From the NCBI RefSeq assembly GCF_000342005.1, contig NZ_AOHO01000065.1, positions 54,539-118,538 of the forward strand: a stretch of DNA of 64,000 nucleotides, in the 5' to 3' direction. A model generated the notes under the pieces. It saw nothing but the letters and a program-made list of their open reading frames with translations, made no database searches and had not been told where the DNA came from. How positions within the stretch are numbered: the stretch's first letter is position 1; the number at the start of each line of letters is the position of its first letter. The position numbers and the translations under genes are program-made. Positions 1-8,700 of the stretch are shown piece by piece. Source of the DNA: Amycolatopsis decaplanina DSM 44594. Lineage in GTDB: Bacteria > Actinomycetota > Actinomycetes > Mycobacteriales > Pseudonocardiaceae.

Positions 1-825
1 GTCGAGCCGGGCACGCTCGCTACGAGCGCGGGCTACGCGATCGACGTCCCCGCGGGCCTCGATGCGCTCGCGGACGCCGACATCGTCGTCGTGCCGTGGT
101 GGTCCGACCCGGAAACCCCGACACCCGCGCCCGTGTCCGCCGCTCTGCGGACAGCGCACGAACGCGGGGCACTCGTCGTCGGACTCTGCCTGGGCGTCTT
201 CGCCCTCGCGGACGCCGGCATCCTCGACGGACGCGCCGCGACCACCCACTGGAAATGGGTCGGAACGTTCCGGAGGCGCTTCCCCTCGGTGGAACTGCGT
301 CCCGAAGAGCTGTATGTGGATGAAGGCGACGTCGTGACCGGTGCGGGTGCGACCGCCGGCATCGACACCTGTCTTCACCTGCTCGCCCGCACGGCCGGTC
401 AGGTCGTCGCCAACCGCGTCGCCCGCCGGATCGTCGCCGCACCACACCGTCCCGGCGGCCAGGCGCAGTTCATCGAGTCTCCCGTACCCGCCGCGGACGA
501 GGATCCGCTCACCCAGGTGATGAGCTGGGTACAGTCCCATCTGGACACGCGGCACAGCATCGACGGTCTCGCCGCCAGGGCGCATATGAGCCGGAGTACG
601 TTCACCCGCTCGTTCCGTGCCCGCACCGGGACCACCGTCCACAACTGGCTTGTCGCGCAACGTCTCGCGCGGGCACGGCATCTTCTCGAGACGACCGCGC
701 TCGGTATCGACGCCATCGCCGCACAGTCCGGCTTCGGCACGCCTGCCCGTCTTCGCGAGCACTTCGCCACCGCGCTGGGCACGACACCGACCCGCTACCG
801 GGTCGAGTTCTCCGCTCCGCACTGA
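1..825 (+). CDS. GlxA-type AraC-family transcriptional regulator, 5' end outside the window
   Basis: The frame is open from base 1, so the start lies upstream of the window; 274 residues are visible. The first ~150 form a DJ-1/PfpI (glutamine-amidotransferase-like) sensor domain with the nucleophile-elbow stretch VGLCLGVFALADAG (Cys near visible residue 63) followed by the typical TTHW segment. Residues ~170-268 form an AraC DNA-binding domain with two helix-turn-helix units, MSRSTFTRSFRARTG and IAAQSGFGTPARLREHF. Regulators of this layout bind DNA as activators and usually sense an unknown small molecule. The target cannot be inferred because the upstream neighbour is missing. The family assignment is firm; the exact name is not. 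Confidence 0.9.
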   Translation, partial: VEPGTLATSAGYAIDVPAGLDALADADIVVVPWWSDPETPTPAPVSAALRTAHERGALVVGLCLGVFALADAGILDGRAATTHWKWVGTFRRRFPSVELRPEELYVDEGDVVTGAGATAGIDTCLHLLARTAGQVVANRVARRIVAAPHRPGGQAQFIESPVPAADEDPLTQVMSWVQSHLDTRHSIDGLAARAHMSRSTFTRSFRARTGTTVHNWLVAQRLARARHLLETTALGIDAIAAQSGFGTPARLREHFATALGTTPTRYRVEFSAPH

Positions 826-922
826 CCGCACGCGGCGATGGGAAATCCTTTCCCGCCCGCGCAGGGAAGCGGAATCATTATTTCCGCAAAACCGATGGCA
901 CTTACTTTTCAGGTCGGCGAAT

Positions 923-944
923 AGCTCACCCCCGAGGGTGAGCT
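923..944. terminator. Hairpin, possible terminator
   Basis: Perfect 9-bp inverted repeat AGCTCACCC / GGGTGAGCT around a CCGA loop, about 100 bp downstream of the GlxA-type regulator. There is no T-run after it, so a terminator role is only inferred from position. Nothing else is recognisable in 826-1024. Confidence 0.35.
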
Positions 945-1034
945 CTATCGAGTGTATTGCCCGGCGGAACTGGATCGACGAAGTCGTTCCAGGCAAGATG
1001 ACCGGGCACGAGGACCGGCACGACGGAGGACCAT

Positions 1035-1181
1035 GTGGAGCTGTGCGGAACCCCCATTTTCGACTCTCTGGTCGAGGAGACGAGGAGGGCGACCGCCGGG
1101 AATGGCGCGCTCCCCCGCGGCGGCGAGGACAATTCCGAATTGACCGAGCAGCACGCTGACGCCGGCAAGGAAAACAAATGA
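1035..1181 (+). CDS. Small acidic/hydrophilic protein with a TPIFD motif
   Basis: A 48-residue reading frame with a GTG start and a strong ribosome binding site, GGAGGA, 4 nt upstream (1025-1030). Third codon positions are mostly G or C as in neighbouring genes, which argues for real coding. The protein begins near GTPIFDSLVEETRRATAG and the remainder is hydrophilic, with many Glu, Asp and Lys; no membrane segment or metal motif is visible. I do not recognise a family. The same TPIFD motif followed by a helix-like stretch occurs in the second small gene at 2574-2723, so the two may be distant relatives. Function unknown. Confidence 0.5.
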   Translation: MELCGTPIFDSLVEETRRATAGNGALPRGGEDNSELTEQHADAGKENK

Positions 1182-1229
1182 CGATCACCATGAGGTCATG
1201 AATATCCGAAATGATCCGATCGACACTTT

Positions 1230-1601
1230 TCATCCTGCTTCAGGTGAATGCGCGTCGCCGGAGACACCGGCGGAATTCTGCAGATCGTCGAGCAGTTCCA
1301 ACTGGCCGGTTATGACACCGGTCAGAATGCCCCGCGCGACGGCGAGCAGTTCGGCGACCGACGGACCGCTCAACGAGTAGGAGACGGTCGTGCCGTCCTT
1401 GCGTGGCACCACCAGGTTGGCGCGGCGCAGCACGGCGAGCTGCTGAGACAGATTGGCGGGCTCGATGCCGAGGTCGGCGAGCAGCTCCGAGACGTGATGG
1501 TCCCGCTTGCCGAGTAGTTAGAGCACGCGGATCCGACCGGGATGCCCCAGGGTTTTGAAGAACTCCGCCGTCGCCTGATGCAGGGAGCTGTTCATCGCCA
1601 T
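1230..1601 (-). pseudogene. ArsR-family winged-helix repressor broken by an in-frame stop
   Basis: From ATG at 1601 the frame reads MAMNSSLHQATAEFFKTLGH and reaches RIRVL, then a TAA stop at 1518-1520 (codon 28), where ArsR proteins normally continue with a residue such as Glu. The same frame goes on after the stop with all the expected features: VSELLADLGIEPANLSQQ, then LAVLRRANLVVPRKDGTTVS (recognition helix and wing), ending at TGA 1230-1232, about 123 codons in total. ArsR proteins repress metal- or stress-related genes and leave DNA on binding a ligand. A GTG or ATG restart cannot restore the first helices. Either a true nonsense mutation or a sequence error. Confidence 0.75.
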
Positions 1602-1744
1602 CCCTTCCCCGCAGGTCCAGCCGTCCGCACAACCCTGATCGTGCCCGACATCAAGGACCGCCGAACCTCACCTCGCGCAGAACAGCCGCGACCACACCCG
1701 ATCAGGGCACAACTCGCGTTTCTTGACACCACCGCACGTCCCTT

Positions 1745-1764
1745 AATTGCATATTTATGCAATT
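1745..1764. promoter_or_regulatory. Palindromic operator candidate
   Basis: Perfect inverted repeat AATTGCATA-TT-TATGCAATT, 9-bp arms, with a further TTGCATAT half-site directly downstream (1766-1772). It lies between the broken ArsR-type gene and the oppositely oriented gene at 1862. TTGCATA-type dyads are in keeping with ArsR-family operators; the link to the neighbouring repressor is inference. Confidence 0.55.
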
Positions 1765-1861
1765 TTGCATATCCAGAGAAGGTGAGAACACCTGTGAGTC
1801 ACGGCATGCGGGATTCCGCGAGCCTCCTGCCGATCCCCCGGTCCGCCACGAGGAGTGGACG

Positions 1862-2543
1862 GTGACCACACGCCACTCCATCCCCACCGCTGCCACCCGG
1901 GCTCATCTGATCCTCGCCGCGCACGCGGCGGAACTGGCCGATCTCGCCGCGAACGCCGCCCGAGTGGACGCCATGGCGGATCAGGACGCGTGCTCCACGC
2001 GGGATCACCCCCGGCCTGATCGGAATGGCGCAGCAGATCGTCGAGGCGGCGGTGGTCGCCGCACTACTCGACGGAAAGACCTGGCAGGAGATCGCGTACG
2101 CGCTCGACGGGGCGACACCGCAGTCCGCGCGGACCCGGTACCGGCCCTCGGTCGCACGGTTCCGGGCGGATCCCTTCCCCTCGCAGGACTCCCGCCGCGA
2201 GGATGTGCCAGGACACACCGAGCAGACGGCTTTCCGCCTTCGACGGCTGCCACCCTCGGAACGGCGCCCCGATGTCTCCGCCGAGTCCACGACGGAAGCG
2301 ACTCGTTCGCCGACCGGGCACCTCGCCCTGGTCACGATCCCGTCAGAACAGGGCGACGCCGAAGCAGGGCGCGAACCGGCGGCCGCGGCCGCCCGGCTCA
2401 AGATCGCGGAAAGGCTGGTCGCCGCCTACGAGCGGATCGCGACCAACGACCGGCAGCCTCCCCAATGGATCCTCGACGGTCTGGCGCATGCCCGTCGCAC
2501 GGCCGCGGAACTCCGCGCCCACGCGGGCACACCGCCCGAATGA
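1862..2543 (+). pseudogene. Conserved-looking actinobacterial protein interrupted by a frameshift
   Basis: A GTG start at 1862 follows a good AGGAG ribosome binding site and encodes a helical N-terminus (AAHAAELADLAANAARVDAM). Around 1985-2005 the frame changes: the open frame carrying the sensible continuation (GITPGLIGMAQQIVEAAVVA, then LLDGKTWQEIAYALDG) is shifted by one base and runs to TGA 2541-2543. In that second frame an ATG exists at 2025 but has no ribosome binding site. The middle (TWQEIAYALDGATPQSARTRY) resembles a helix-turn-helix segment followed by a variable, charged C-terminal region. I read this as one gene of ~226 codons with a one-base shift, by mutation or sequencing error. 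Function unknown. Confidence 0.55.
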
Positions 2544-2570
2544 CCTGGTGCGGCGGAGTGCCGCACCAGG
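2544..2570. terminator. Bidirectional hairpin terminator
   Basis: Perfect stem CCTGGTGCGG / CCGCACCAGG with a 7-nt loop, placed exactly between the end of the gene stopping at 2543 and the convergent small gene ending at 2574. The position between two converging stop codons makes a two-way terminator likely. Confidence 0.75.
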
Positions 2571-2573
2571 AAG

Positions 2574-2723
2574 CTACACCGAGGTCGCGAGACCGGCTTC
2601 GCGGTCGAAGTCGTACTCGTCTTCGGTCTGCGTCCGCGACACCATCTTCGCGACCAGGTCGAAGATCGGCGTGGCTTCCTGCGGGAAGGTCACGCTCTGC
2701 TGGTTCGCGCTCTCGGCGATCAT
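2574..2723 (-). CDS. Small acidic protein with a TPIFD motif
   Basis: A 49-residue frame with an ATG start, GAGGAG 9 nt upstream, and almost exclusively G/C third positions, closed by a TAG next to a perfect hairpin terminator. These three facts together support a real gene. The sequence starts MIAESANQQSVTFPQ, then carries ATPIFDLVAKMVSRTQ and an acidic stretch TEDEYDFDREAG. No Cys, no membrane segment. The TPIFD core is shared with the small gene at 1035-1181. I do not recognise a family; a regulatory peptide or a peptide-precursor role would be speculation, since no modifying enzyme lies beside it. Confidence 0.6.
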   Translation of the reverse strand: MIAESANQQSVTFPQEATPIFDLVAKMVSRTQTEDEYDFDREAGLATSV

Positions 2724-2846
2724 GAACTGCTACTCCTCAGGGGTGATGACTACTGCGCTCGTTCACTCTAACGGTCGCGCCGTGGTGACGGGCAGTATTC
2801 GGAGTTTTCGGTCGAACTTCCCCGAGGCGATCGATCGGCGACCATC

Positions 2847-2885
2847 ACGGAGGGCCGGGCGGTGCCACATCACCCGGCCCTCCGT
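2847..2885. terminator. Hairpin terminator downstream of the crystallin-like gene
   Basis: Inverted repeat ACGGAGGGCCGGG / CCCGGCCCTCCGT (13-bp arms, 13-nt loop), 24 bp beyond the stop codon of the leftward gene ending at 2909. Strong GC stem, no clear T-run. Confidence 0.6.
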
Positions 2886-2908
2886 CGTGCCGCGGATTCA
2901 GGCGGCGG

Positions 2909-3259
2909 TCACCAGATGCGCACCTCGTAAACCCGGACGGTTCCCGCGAAACCGACACCCTGCCAGTACCCGAGGGTGGACGATTCGTACCGGCCGTCAC
3001 GTTCGTAGTTGACCGTCACCTTGTTGTTGCCCGAGAAGACGTTGTAGACGCCGCCGATGTTCGTGCCGGTGACGCCGGCGTTCGCGAAGCACCGGTTGGT
3101 GCCCATCCCGTTGCCGAACGAGATGTCCAGCTTGACGAAGTCGTCCCTGTTGCCGCAGGCGACCTCGCCGATGGCGAAAGCCGGGCTCGCCGGAATCGCG
3201 ACGAGCAGACCGAGGGCGGCCGCACCGACGACCGAAAGCCTCTTGAGACTCTTTCGCAT
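2909..3259 (-). CDS. Secreted beta/gamma-crystallin-like small protein
   Basis: 116 residues with a clear signal peptide: basic MRKSLKRL, a hydrophobic core VVGAAALGLLVAI and an ASPAFA cleavage site, leaving a mature protein of ~87 residues. The mature part (VACGNRDDFVKLDI, NRCFANAG, GVYNVFSGNNKVTVNYERDG, ending VRVYEVRIW) has the Cys pair, the NAG turn and the Tyr/Trp pattern of single-domain beta/gamma-crystallin proteins of streptomycetes, such as the killer-toxin-like protein SKLP and metalloproteinase inhibitors. It should fold extracellularly into a small disulfide-bonded beta sandwich. Whether it is a toxin, an inhibitor or a structural protein cannot be told from sequence. It has its own terminator and stands alone. 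Confidence 0.75.
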   Translation of the reverse strand: MRKSLKRLSVVGAAALGLLVAIPASPAFAIGEVACGNRDDFVKLDISFGNGMGTNRCFANAGVTGTNIGGVYNVFSGNNKVTVNYERDGRYESSTLGYWQGVGFAGTVRVYEVRIW

Positions 3260-3407
3260 TGTGGCTGGATTCCTTCCTCAGAGGGATAGTCGCCCGACTG
3301 GGCGCGAGCGAGCCTATCCACGCTGCAGCGGCGAAGAATGAAAAGTTCGCGAAGCTGCCTGTTGCGCACGCCGACGCTGTTCGAAGAGGCAACGCGGGTG
3401 CCGAAGA

Positions 3408-4226
3408 TCACTCGACGTCGCAAGAATTCTTTGCCGGCAAGCGACCGGCGGCCGACTCGTGCTCGCGCCGCGTCAGGACCAAGGGATCGCCATCGGTGAT
3501 GGCCACCGTGTGCTCGGAATGGGCGGCGCGTGAACCGTCGGCCGAGCGGATGGTCCAGCCGTCGTCGTCGAAGACGATCCGGTCGGTCGTGCGGGCGAAC
3601 CAGGGTTCGAGCGCGACGGTCAGGCCCGGCTGGAGCTTCAGGCCGCGACCCGCCTTGCCCTTGTTGGGAATGTGGAGTTCTTCGTGCATGGTGCGGCCGA
3701 TGCCGTGGCCGCCGAACTCGGTGTTCACCGGATAGCCGTGGTCGCGGGCGACCGCCCAGATGGCCGCGGAGATGTCACCGAGGCGGTTGCCCGGACGCGC
3801 GGCCTCGATCGCGGCCTCCAACGCCTCTTCGGTGGCGCGAATGATCCGCAGGTCCTCCTCGGCGGGTGTCCCGACGATGACCGTGCGCGCCGAGTCGGCC
3901 GCCCAGCCGTCGATCTTCACCGCGAGGTCCGCGGTGAGCACGTCCCCGTCGCGCAGCGTGTAGTCGTGGGGCAGGCCGTGCAGGACGGCGTCGTTGACCG
4001 CCAGGCAGATGACGTTGCGGAACGGGCCCTTGCCGAACGATGGCGCGTAGTCCCAGTAGCACGACTCCGCCCCACGTCGTTCGATCATGCCGCGCACGTG
4101 GTGTTCCAGGTCCATCAGGTTGACGCCCACATCGGCGAGCGTGCCGACCTCGCTGAGCACCTCGGCGACGAAACGCCCGGTCACGTGCATGCGCTCGATC
4201 TCGGCGGGCGTCTTCAGTTCGATCAT
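3408..4226 (-). CDS. map: Type I methionine aminopeptidase
   Basis: 272 residues of the M24 creatinase/aminopeptidase fold, which removes the initiator Met from new proteins in the cytoplasm using two divalent metals. The metal ligands are visible: Asp in LTADLAVKIDGW and in AADSARTV, His in FGGHGIGRTMHEE, Glu in ALEPWF and Glu in HSEHTVAI; the substrate-side His sits in NDAVLHGLPHDY. I chose the ATG at 4226 (MIELKTPAEIERM) because it matches the usual start of the family and has GGGGA just upstream; an upstream start would read through the inverted repeat. Isolated gene, probably one of more than one map copy, as is common in actinomycetes. A short C-terminal tail after the ITDGDPLVLT strand is extra. 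Confidence 0.92.
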   Translation of the reverse strand: MIELKTPAEIERMHVTGRFVAEVLSEVGTLADVGVNLMDLEHHVRGMIERRGAESCYWDYAPSFGKGPFRNVICLAVNDAVLHGLPHDYTLRDGDVLTADLAVKIDGWAADSARTVIVGTPAEEDLRIIRATEEALEAAIEAARPGNRLGDISAAIWAVARDHGYPVNTEFGGHGIGRTMHEELHIPNKGKAGRGLKLQPGLTVALEPWFARTTDRIVFDDDGWTIRSADGSRAAHSEHTVAITDGDPLVLTRREHESAAGRLPAKNSCDVE

Positions 4227-4238
4227 GGGATCCCCGTA

Positions 4239-4296
4239 CAGGTTGGTATTATTATACCGGCACCTTAGCATTGAGCGGTATAATAATACCAACCTG
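4239..4296. promoter_or_regulatory. Long perfect inverted repeat in the map promoter
   Basis: Two 21-bp arms (4239-4259 and 4276-4296) are exact inverted copies around a 16-nt spacer. Each arm holds TATAAT (TATAATAATACC reading outward), so a -10-like hexamer faces each way; the leftward one lies about 30 bp before the map ATG. The AT-rich core in GC-rich DNA points to a regulated promoter or a double operator rather than a terminator. The binding protein is unknown. Confidence 0.6.
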
Positions 4297-4313
4297 CGGC
4301 GGTCCTACGGTCG

Positions 4314-4365
4314 CGTCTCGTGAGTGGTAAGGACGGTTAGAACCGTCCTTACCACTCACGAGACG
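4314..4365. repeat. Family A palindromic repeat, copy 1
   Basis: 25-bp arms around AG; core GTGAGTGGTAAGGACGGTT and its inverse. It stands between the end of the aminotransferase gene and the map promoter, so it can end the three-gene operon. Other copies: 15377, 32596, 41804 (split) and 56106. Confidence 0.9.
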
Positions 4366-4378
4366 AGCCGCCACGACT

Positions 4379-5752
4379 TCACTGCAGCGGCGGGCCACAG
4401 CGCTCGATCGCGTCGAGCAGGATCACGCAGGCGAGTTCGATCTCCTCGGCGGTCACGGTGAGCGGCGGCATCAGCCGGATCACGCTGTCGTCGCGGCCGC
4501 CGAGTTCGACGATCAGTCCTTGCCGCAACGCGTACGCCTGCACGGCGCGGGCGTATCCGCCTGCCGGACGGCCATCGCGCGGATCGGCCAGCTCGATCCC
4601 CCACATCAGGCCGAGGCCGCGAACCTCACGGACCCAGAGGTGACCGTGCAGGGAGCCGAGCCGCTGTGCGAGCTGTAACCCACGCTGCCGGACATTCCCC
4701 AGCACGTCGTCCCGCCGGACGACGTGGACGGCCGCCACACCGGCGGCGAACGCGGCCTGGTTGCCCCGGAACGTGCCGGTGTGCGCACCGGGCGCCCAGC
4801 CGTCCAATCGCTCGTCGTAGAAGATCACCGCCACCGGGAGTCCCATTCCGCTCAAGGCCTTCGAGGCGATGATCACGTCGGGCTCGATGTCGTAGTGCTC
4901 GAACGCGAACCAGGTTCCGGTGCGGCCGCACCCGGTCTGCACCTCGTCGACGATGAGGGGGATGTCCAGCTCCGCGGTCAGCGCGCGGACACGCCGCACG
5001 AAATCGCGGTCCGCCGGGATGATCCCGCCTTCGCCCTGCACCATTTCCAGGATCACCGCGGCGGGAAGGGGAATACCGCCGTTGGGATCGCGCAGCGATC
5101 GCTCCAGCAAGCCCACGCAGTTGGTCTCACAAGTGTCCGGCGAGAGGCCCACCGGACACCGGGCGCAGTAGGAGTACGGGAAGAAGTGCACCCCGGGCAC
5201 ACCGTTGGCGATCGGCCGTTTCTGCGCGACGAGACCGGTCAACGCCATCGCGGCGTGGCTCGAGCCGTGGAACCCGCCCTGGAAGGACACCAGGTCACCA
5301 CGGCCGGTCGCGGTCTTGCACAGTTTGATGGCGGCGTCCACGGCGTTCGCCCCGCCGGGGCCGCAGAAGTGCATCCGCATCCGCGAGCGCAGGCTCGAAG
5401 GCAGCATGGACAACTGGGCGTCGACGAACTCGCGTTTCGCCGGTGTCGGGAAGTCCAGGCCGTGGGTGAGCACGTTCAGTTGTCCGGAGGCCGCATGTAC
5501 CAGTTCGGGATGATTGTGGCCGAGGGAGAGCACACCCGCGCCTGCCAGGAAGTCGATGAAGACGTTCCCGTCCACGTCCCACAGATAGCTGCCCTCGCCA
5601 CCCGCGATCGCGATCGGCAGGTGGCGTGGATACGCCCGCGCGCTGGACTCCCACTGTCGCTGGTGTTCGAGGAACTCGGCTGAGCGCGGGCCGGGCAGGG
5701 CACCTTCGACGCGAGGCGCCAGTGCCGGTCTCGCCGTGGGGGTGTGGGTCAT
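4379..5752 (-). CDS. Class III aminotransferase, probably L-2,4-diaminobutyrate:2-oxoglutarate aminotransferase
   Basis: 457 residues, PLP fold type I, subgroup of omega-aminotransferases that includes EctB and diaminobutyrate transaminases. Landmarks: GPGGANAVDAAIKLCKTATG (cofactor phosphate loop), FQGGFHGSSHAAMALTG, the PLP-ring Asp in LIVDEVQTGCGRTGTWFAFE (D269) and the Schiff-base lysine in IIASKALSGMGLP (K298). A Cys-rich insert YSYCARCPVG lies near residue 195. Expected reaction: aspartate-4-semialdehyde plus glutamate to 2,4-diaminobutyrate plus 2-oxoglutarate. The ATG at 5752 overlaps the synthetase stop codon in ATGA, so translation is coupled; that linkage with an aspartate kinase and a poly-amino-acid synthetase supports diaminobutyrate as product. 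Ectoine synthesis is less likely because ectA and ectC are absent. Confidence 0.85.
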   Translation of the reverse strand: MTHTPTARPALAPRVEGALPGPRSAEFLEHQRQWESSARAYPRHLPIAIAGGEGSYLWDVDGNVFIDFLAGAGVLSLGHNHPELVHAASGQLNVLTHGLDFPTPAKREFVDAQLSMLPSSLRSRMRMHFCGPGGANAVDAAIKLCKTATGRGDLVSFQGGFHGSSHAAMALTGLVAQKRPIANGVPGVHFFPYSYCARCPVGLSPDTCETNCVGLLERSLRDPNGGIPLPAAVILEMVQGEGGIIPADRDFVRRVRALTAELDIPLIVDEVQTGCGRTGTWFAFEHYDIEPDVIIASKALSGMGLPVAVIFYDERLDGWAPGAHTGTFRGNQAAFAAGVAAVHVVRRDDVLGNVRQRGLQLAQRLGSLHGHLWVREVRGLGLMWGIELADPRDGRPAGGYARAVQAYALRQGLIVELGGRDDSVIRLMPPLTVTAEEIELACVILLDAIERCGPPLQ

Positions 5753-8700
5753 GGCAGCCTCCTTGCCGCGGTGATCTCTTCCGCCGTGTCGAGCTCGACC
5801 GCGGGATTGGCGTGCCAGCGGGTTCGCGCCGGGGGCGCGGTGCCCTTCATCAAGAACGCGTCCGCTTCGGCGATCGCCGCTTCCGCCATCGTCACTCCAT
5901 AGTGGACAAAGGCGCCGGTGCCGAGAGTGCATCCCGCGCCGATGGTGATGTAGTCGGATTTGAACGTGCCGTCCTCGAGCGAATGTCCTTGTACGACGGT
6001 GTGCAGGTTGAGCACACAGTCGTCGCCGATGGTCACCAGGGACCGTTCCGGGATCGCGCATCCGTCGTCGAAGACGCGGCGGCCGATCCGGACGCCGAGT
6101 CGGCGCAGGAGGAAGGGCTTGAACGGAGTGCCGTCGAACAACGCGAGATAGCGGGCGGGACTGAGCTTCCAGAACCGCTCGTGCCGCCAGAAGACCGGAT
6201 CGTAGATCGAGCAGAACCTCGGCCGCAGCGCCCGGAAGCCCTGTACGGCGAGTTCCGCCAGCATGAGGAACGCCACCGAGAAAACCAGGGTCGCCACGAT
6301 GCCGCCACCGACGGCGAGTGGGCCGAGCCTCTCGTGCAGGACGCCGGCCGCCGTGCCGATCAGCAGGACTCCGAACAGGTGCAGCCAGTGCACGAGCAGG
6401 TAGACGAGGATCGTGACGGTGTTGTGGCGGTTCTTCGCTCTCAGCCCCTGACGCAAGGCGTCTCCGGTGCCGAGGTGCTCGAACCCGGTGTCACGCCGGA
6501 CCGTCCGGGGAATCTCGAACGCGGGTGACCCCAGCAGACCGACGTTCTCCCGGACAGGTCCGTCCAGTGGAACGAGGACCTTGGTCGCCAGCAGGCAGTT
6601 CCGGCCGATTCGCGCGTCCGGCGGGAAGGCGATTTCGTTGCCCAGGAACGCCTGCGGCGCGACGGACGTCCTGCGCAGCCGGAATGACGAGGCGGAGAAG
6701 TCGGCGTTGAGCAGTGAAAGACCGTCCGAGACTATCGTCCCGGTGCCCACCGTGCTGAGGAACGGCGTCTCGTGCTTGACCTCGACCCCGAAGTTGGATC
6801 CGGTCTGCTGGACCTTCGACAGGTCGTACCCCAGCGCGCGCAGGTAGTACACGATGTAGCTGCTGTCGCCGAACAGGTACGTGTACGTACGCAAGTTGGT
6901 CAGCCGCGCGATCAGCCGCTGGATCGCGAAATGCCTGCCGTAGAGCGGGTAGACGTGGTCCGGCCGGAGGAACAGGCCGAGCAGGCGTGGGATCGTGAGG
7001 ACGACAGTCAGCCCGGCGAGCAATGCCCCGAAGTACAGCAGTGCCGAGTCCGCGATCCGGCCGCGGTAGAAGGCCCAGCTCGTGAAGTCCGCCGTGGCGG
7101 TGAACCAGCGGTCGACGAGCACGTCCGCACCGCCCAGCATCACGGGAAGCGTCACCAGCAGCAGAAGCAGCAGGCTGGACACGCAGAAGACGATCGGCCT
7201 GAGCCTGCCGCGCGGAACCGTTCCCAGCGCCCGGTAGTCCACAGCGGAGAGACGGGCGGGAGACCCGTGCCAGCTCTCGCCGTCGGGAATGGACTGTCCG
7301 GCGTTCAAGGACGACGAGTGACCGAGCTGCGCGTCATCACCGAGTGCCGTGCCGATGTCGAGCACGGTCATTTCACCGACGAAGGCGTGGTCTCCGAGGG
7401 TGACCCGGCCGGTCTGGATCCGGCCCGCCCTGGCGCGGTAGCACGAGAAGTAGGCGTCCTTCCGGATGACCGTCCCGGCGCCGACGCTCAGCAGATCGGT
7501 GCAGACCGGCGGGTTCCGGGACAGGATGACCGCGCCTTCGCCGATGTCCGCACCGAGCGCCCGCAGGTACCACGAATACAGCGGCGTTCCGGTGAACAGC
7601 ATCAGCGGGCTGAACCTGACCAGCGTCTTGACCGTCCAGAAGCGCAGATAGCCGAGGCTCCACAACGGGATCTCCCCCGGCTTCCACCGGCCGACGACCA
7701 CCCACTTCGCCAGAATCGGCACCACGGAGAGAACGACGAACACGACAAGCCCGACTCCGACAGCGCGCGCGTAGCTCTCGACGAAACCCGTCGCGGCGGA
7801 GATCCAGGTGAATCCCGTGTCCAGGATCCAGCCCGAACCGGCGGCGTAGGCGAGGAAAGCCAAGAGCTGGAACACTCCACAGAGGGCATACGAAACGCTC
7901 GACGCCCGGAGCGGCTCCTCGGCACGCGCGACCGTGACCTGGGCCGCGGGGGCGGCCAAGCCGGCGAGCCCCCGAATGGTGGGGTTGAGGTACACGTCCC
8001 TGGCCGACAGCGGCGCGACGTCGCCACGTTCCCGGACCACGGCGCAGAACTTGGCCAGCAGCAGGGAGTCGGCACCGTAATCGTCGAAGAAGTGCCCCGT
8101 CGCCGAAATCCGCTCGATTCCGAGGACACCACCCAGAGCCTCCGCCAAGTGGAGTTCGGTCTCGGTGGCAGGTGCCACGTAGTCGACGTCGTTTCCCGCT
8201 CTTCGCGGGCCGCTGGGTGCCGGGAGGTGCTTGCGATCGGCCTTCCCCGCCGGTGTCAGCGGGATGTGGTCGAGCTGTTCGAGGTAGGCGGGCACCATGT
8301 AGCCCGGCAGCAGTTCCGCCAGACGACGACGTAATTCTCCGGGATCGATGTCCGCCTTGTCGCGTCGCAGGCTGTAGTAGGCGACCAGTTCGGTGGTGCC
8401 GGCTTCCGGATGGTGGGTTTCGACCACCGCCTGGGCGATCCCGGGGATCTGCAGGAGAACCGATTCGATCTCGGTGAGCTCGACACGGTACCCGCGGATC
8501 TTCACCTGGGTGTCGGCACGGCCGTGGTACTCGATCTCCCCTTCCGGGGTGATCCGGCCCAGGTCTCCGGTGCGATAGATGCGGTGGGACGGGTTGTGCC
8601 CGATGCCGAGGAAGTCCGGGATGAACGCGCGCTCGGTCAGATCGGGCCGGTTCAGATAGCCCCCGGCGAGCCCGATCCCGGCGATGCCGATCTCCCCCAG

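Noticed and set aside
926..1177. Minus-strand frame MFSLPASACCSVNSELSSPP
   Set aside because: It lies antisense to the small gene at 1035, which has the better ribosome binding site and codon bias.
2574..2723. Small TPIFD protein as a lanthipeptide or lasso-peptide precursor
   Set aside because: No cysteine, no modifying enzyme, and no transporter next to it.
4239..4296. Inverted repeat as an insertion sequence or transposon end
   Set aside because: No target duplication and no transposase; arms hold -10-like boxes in a promoter.
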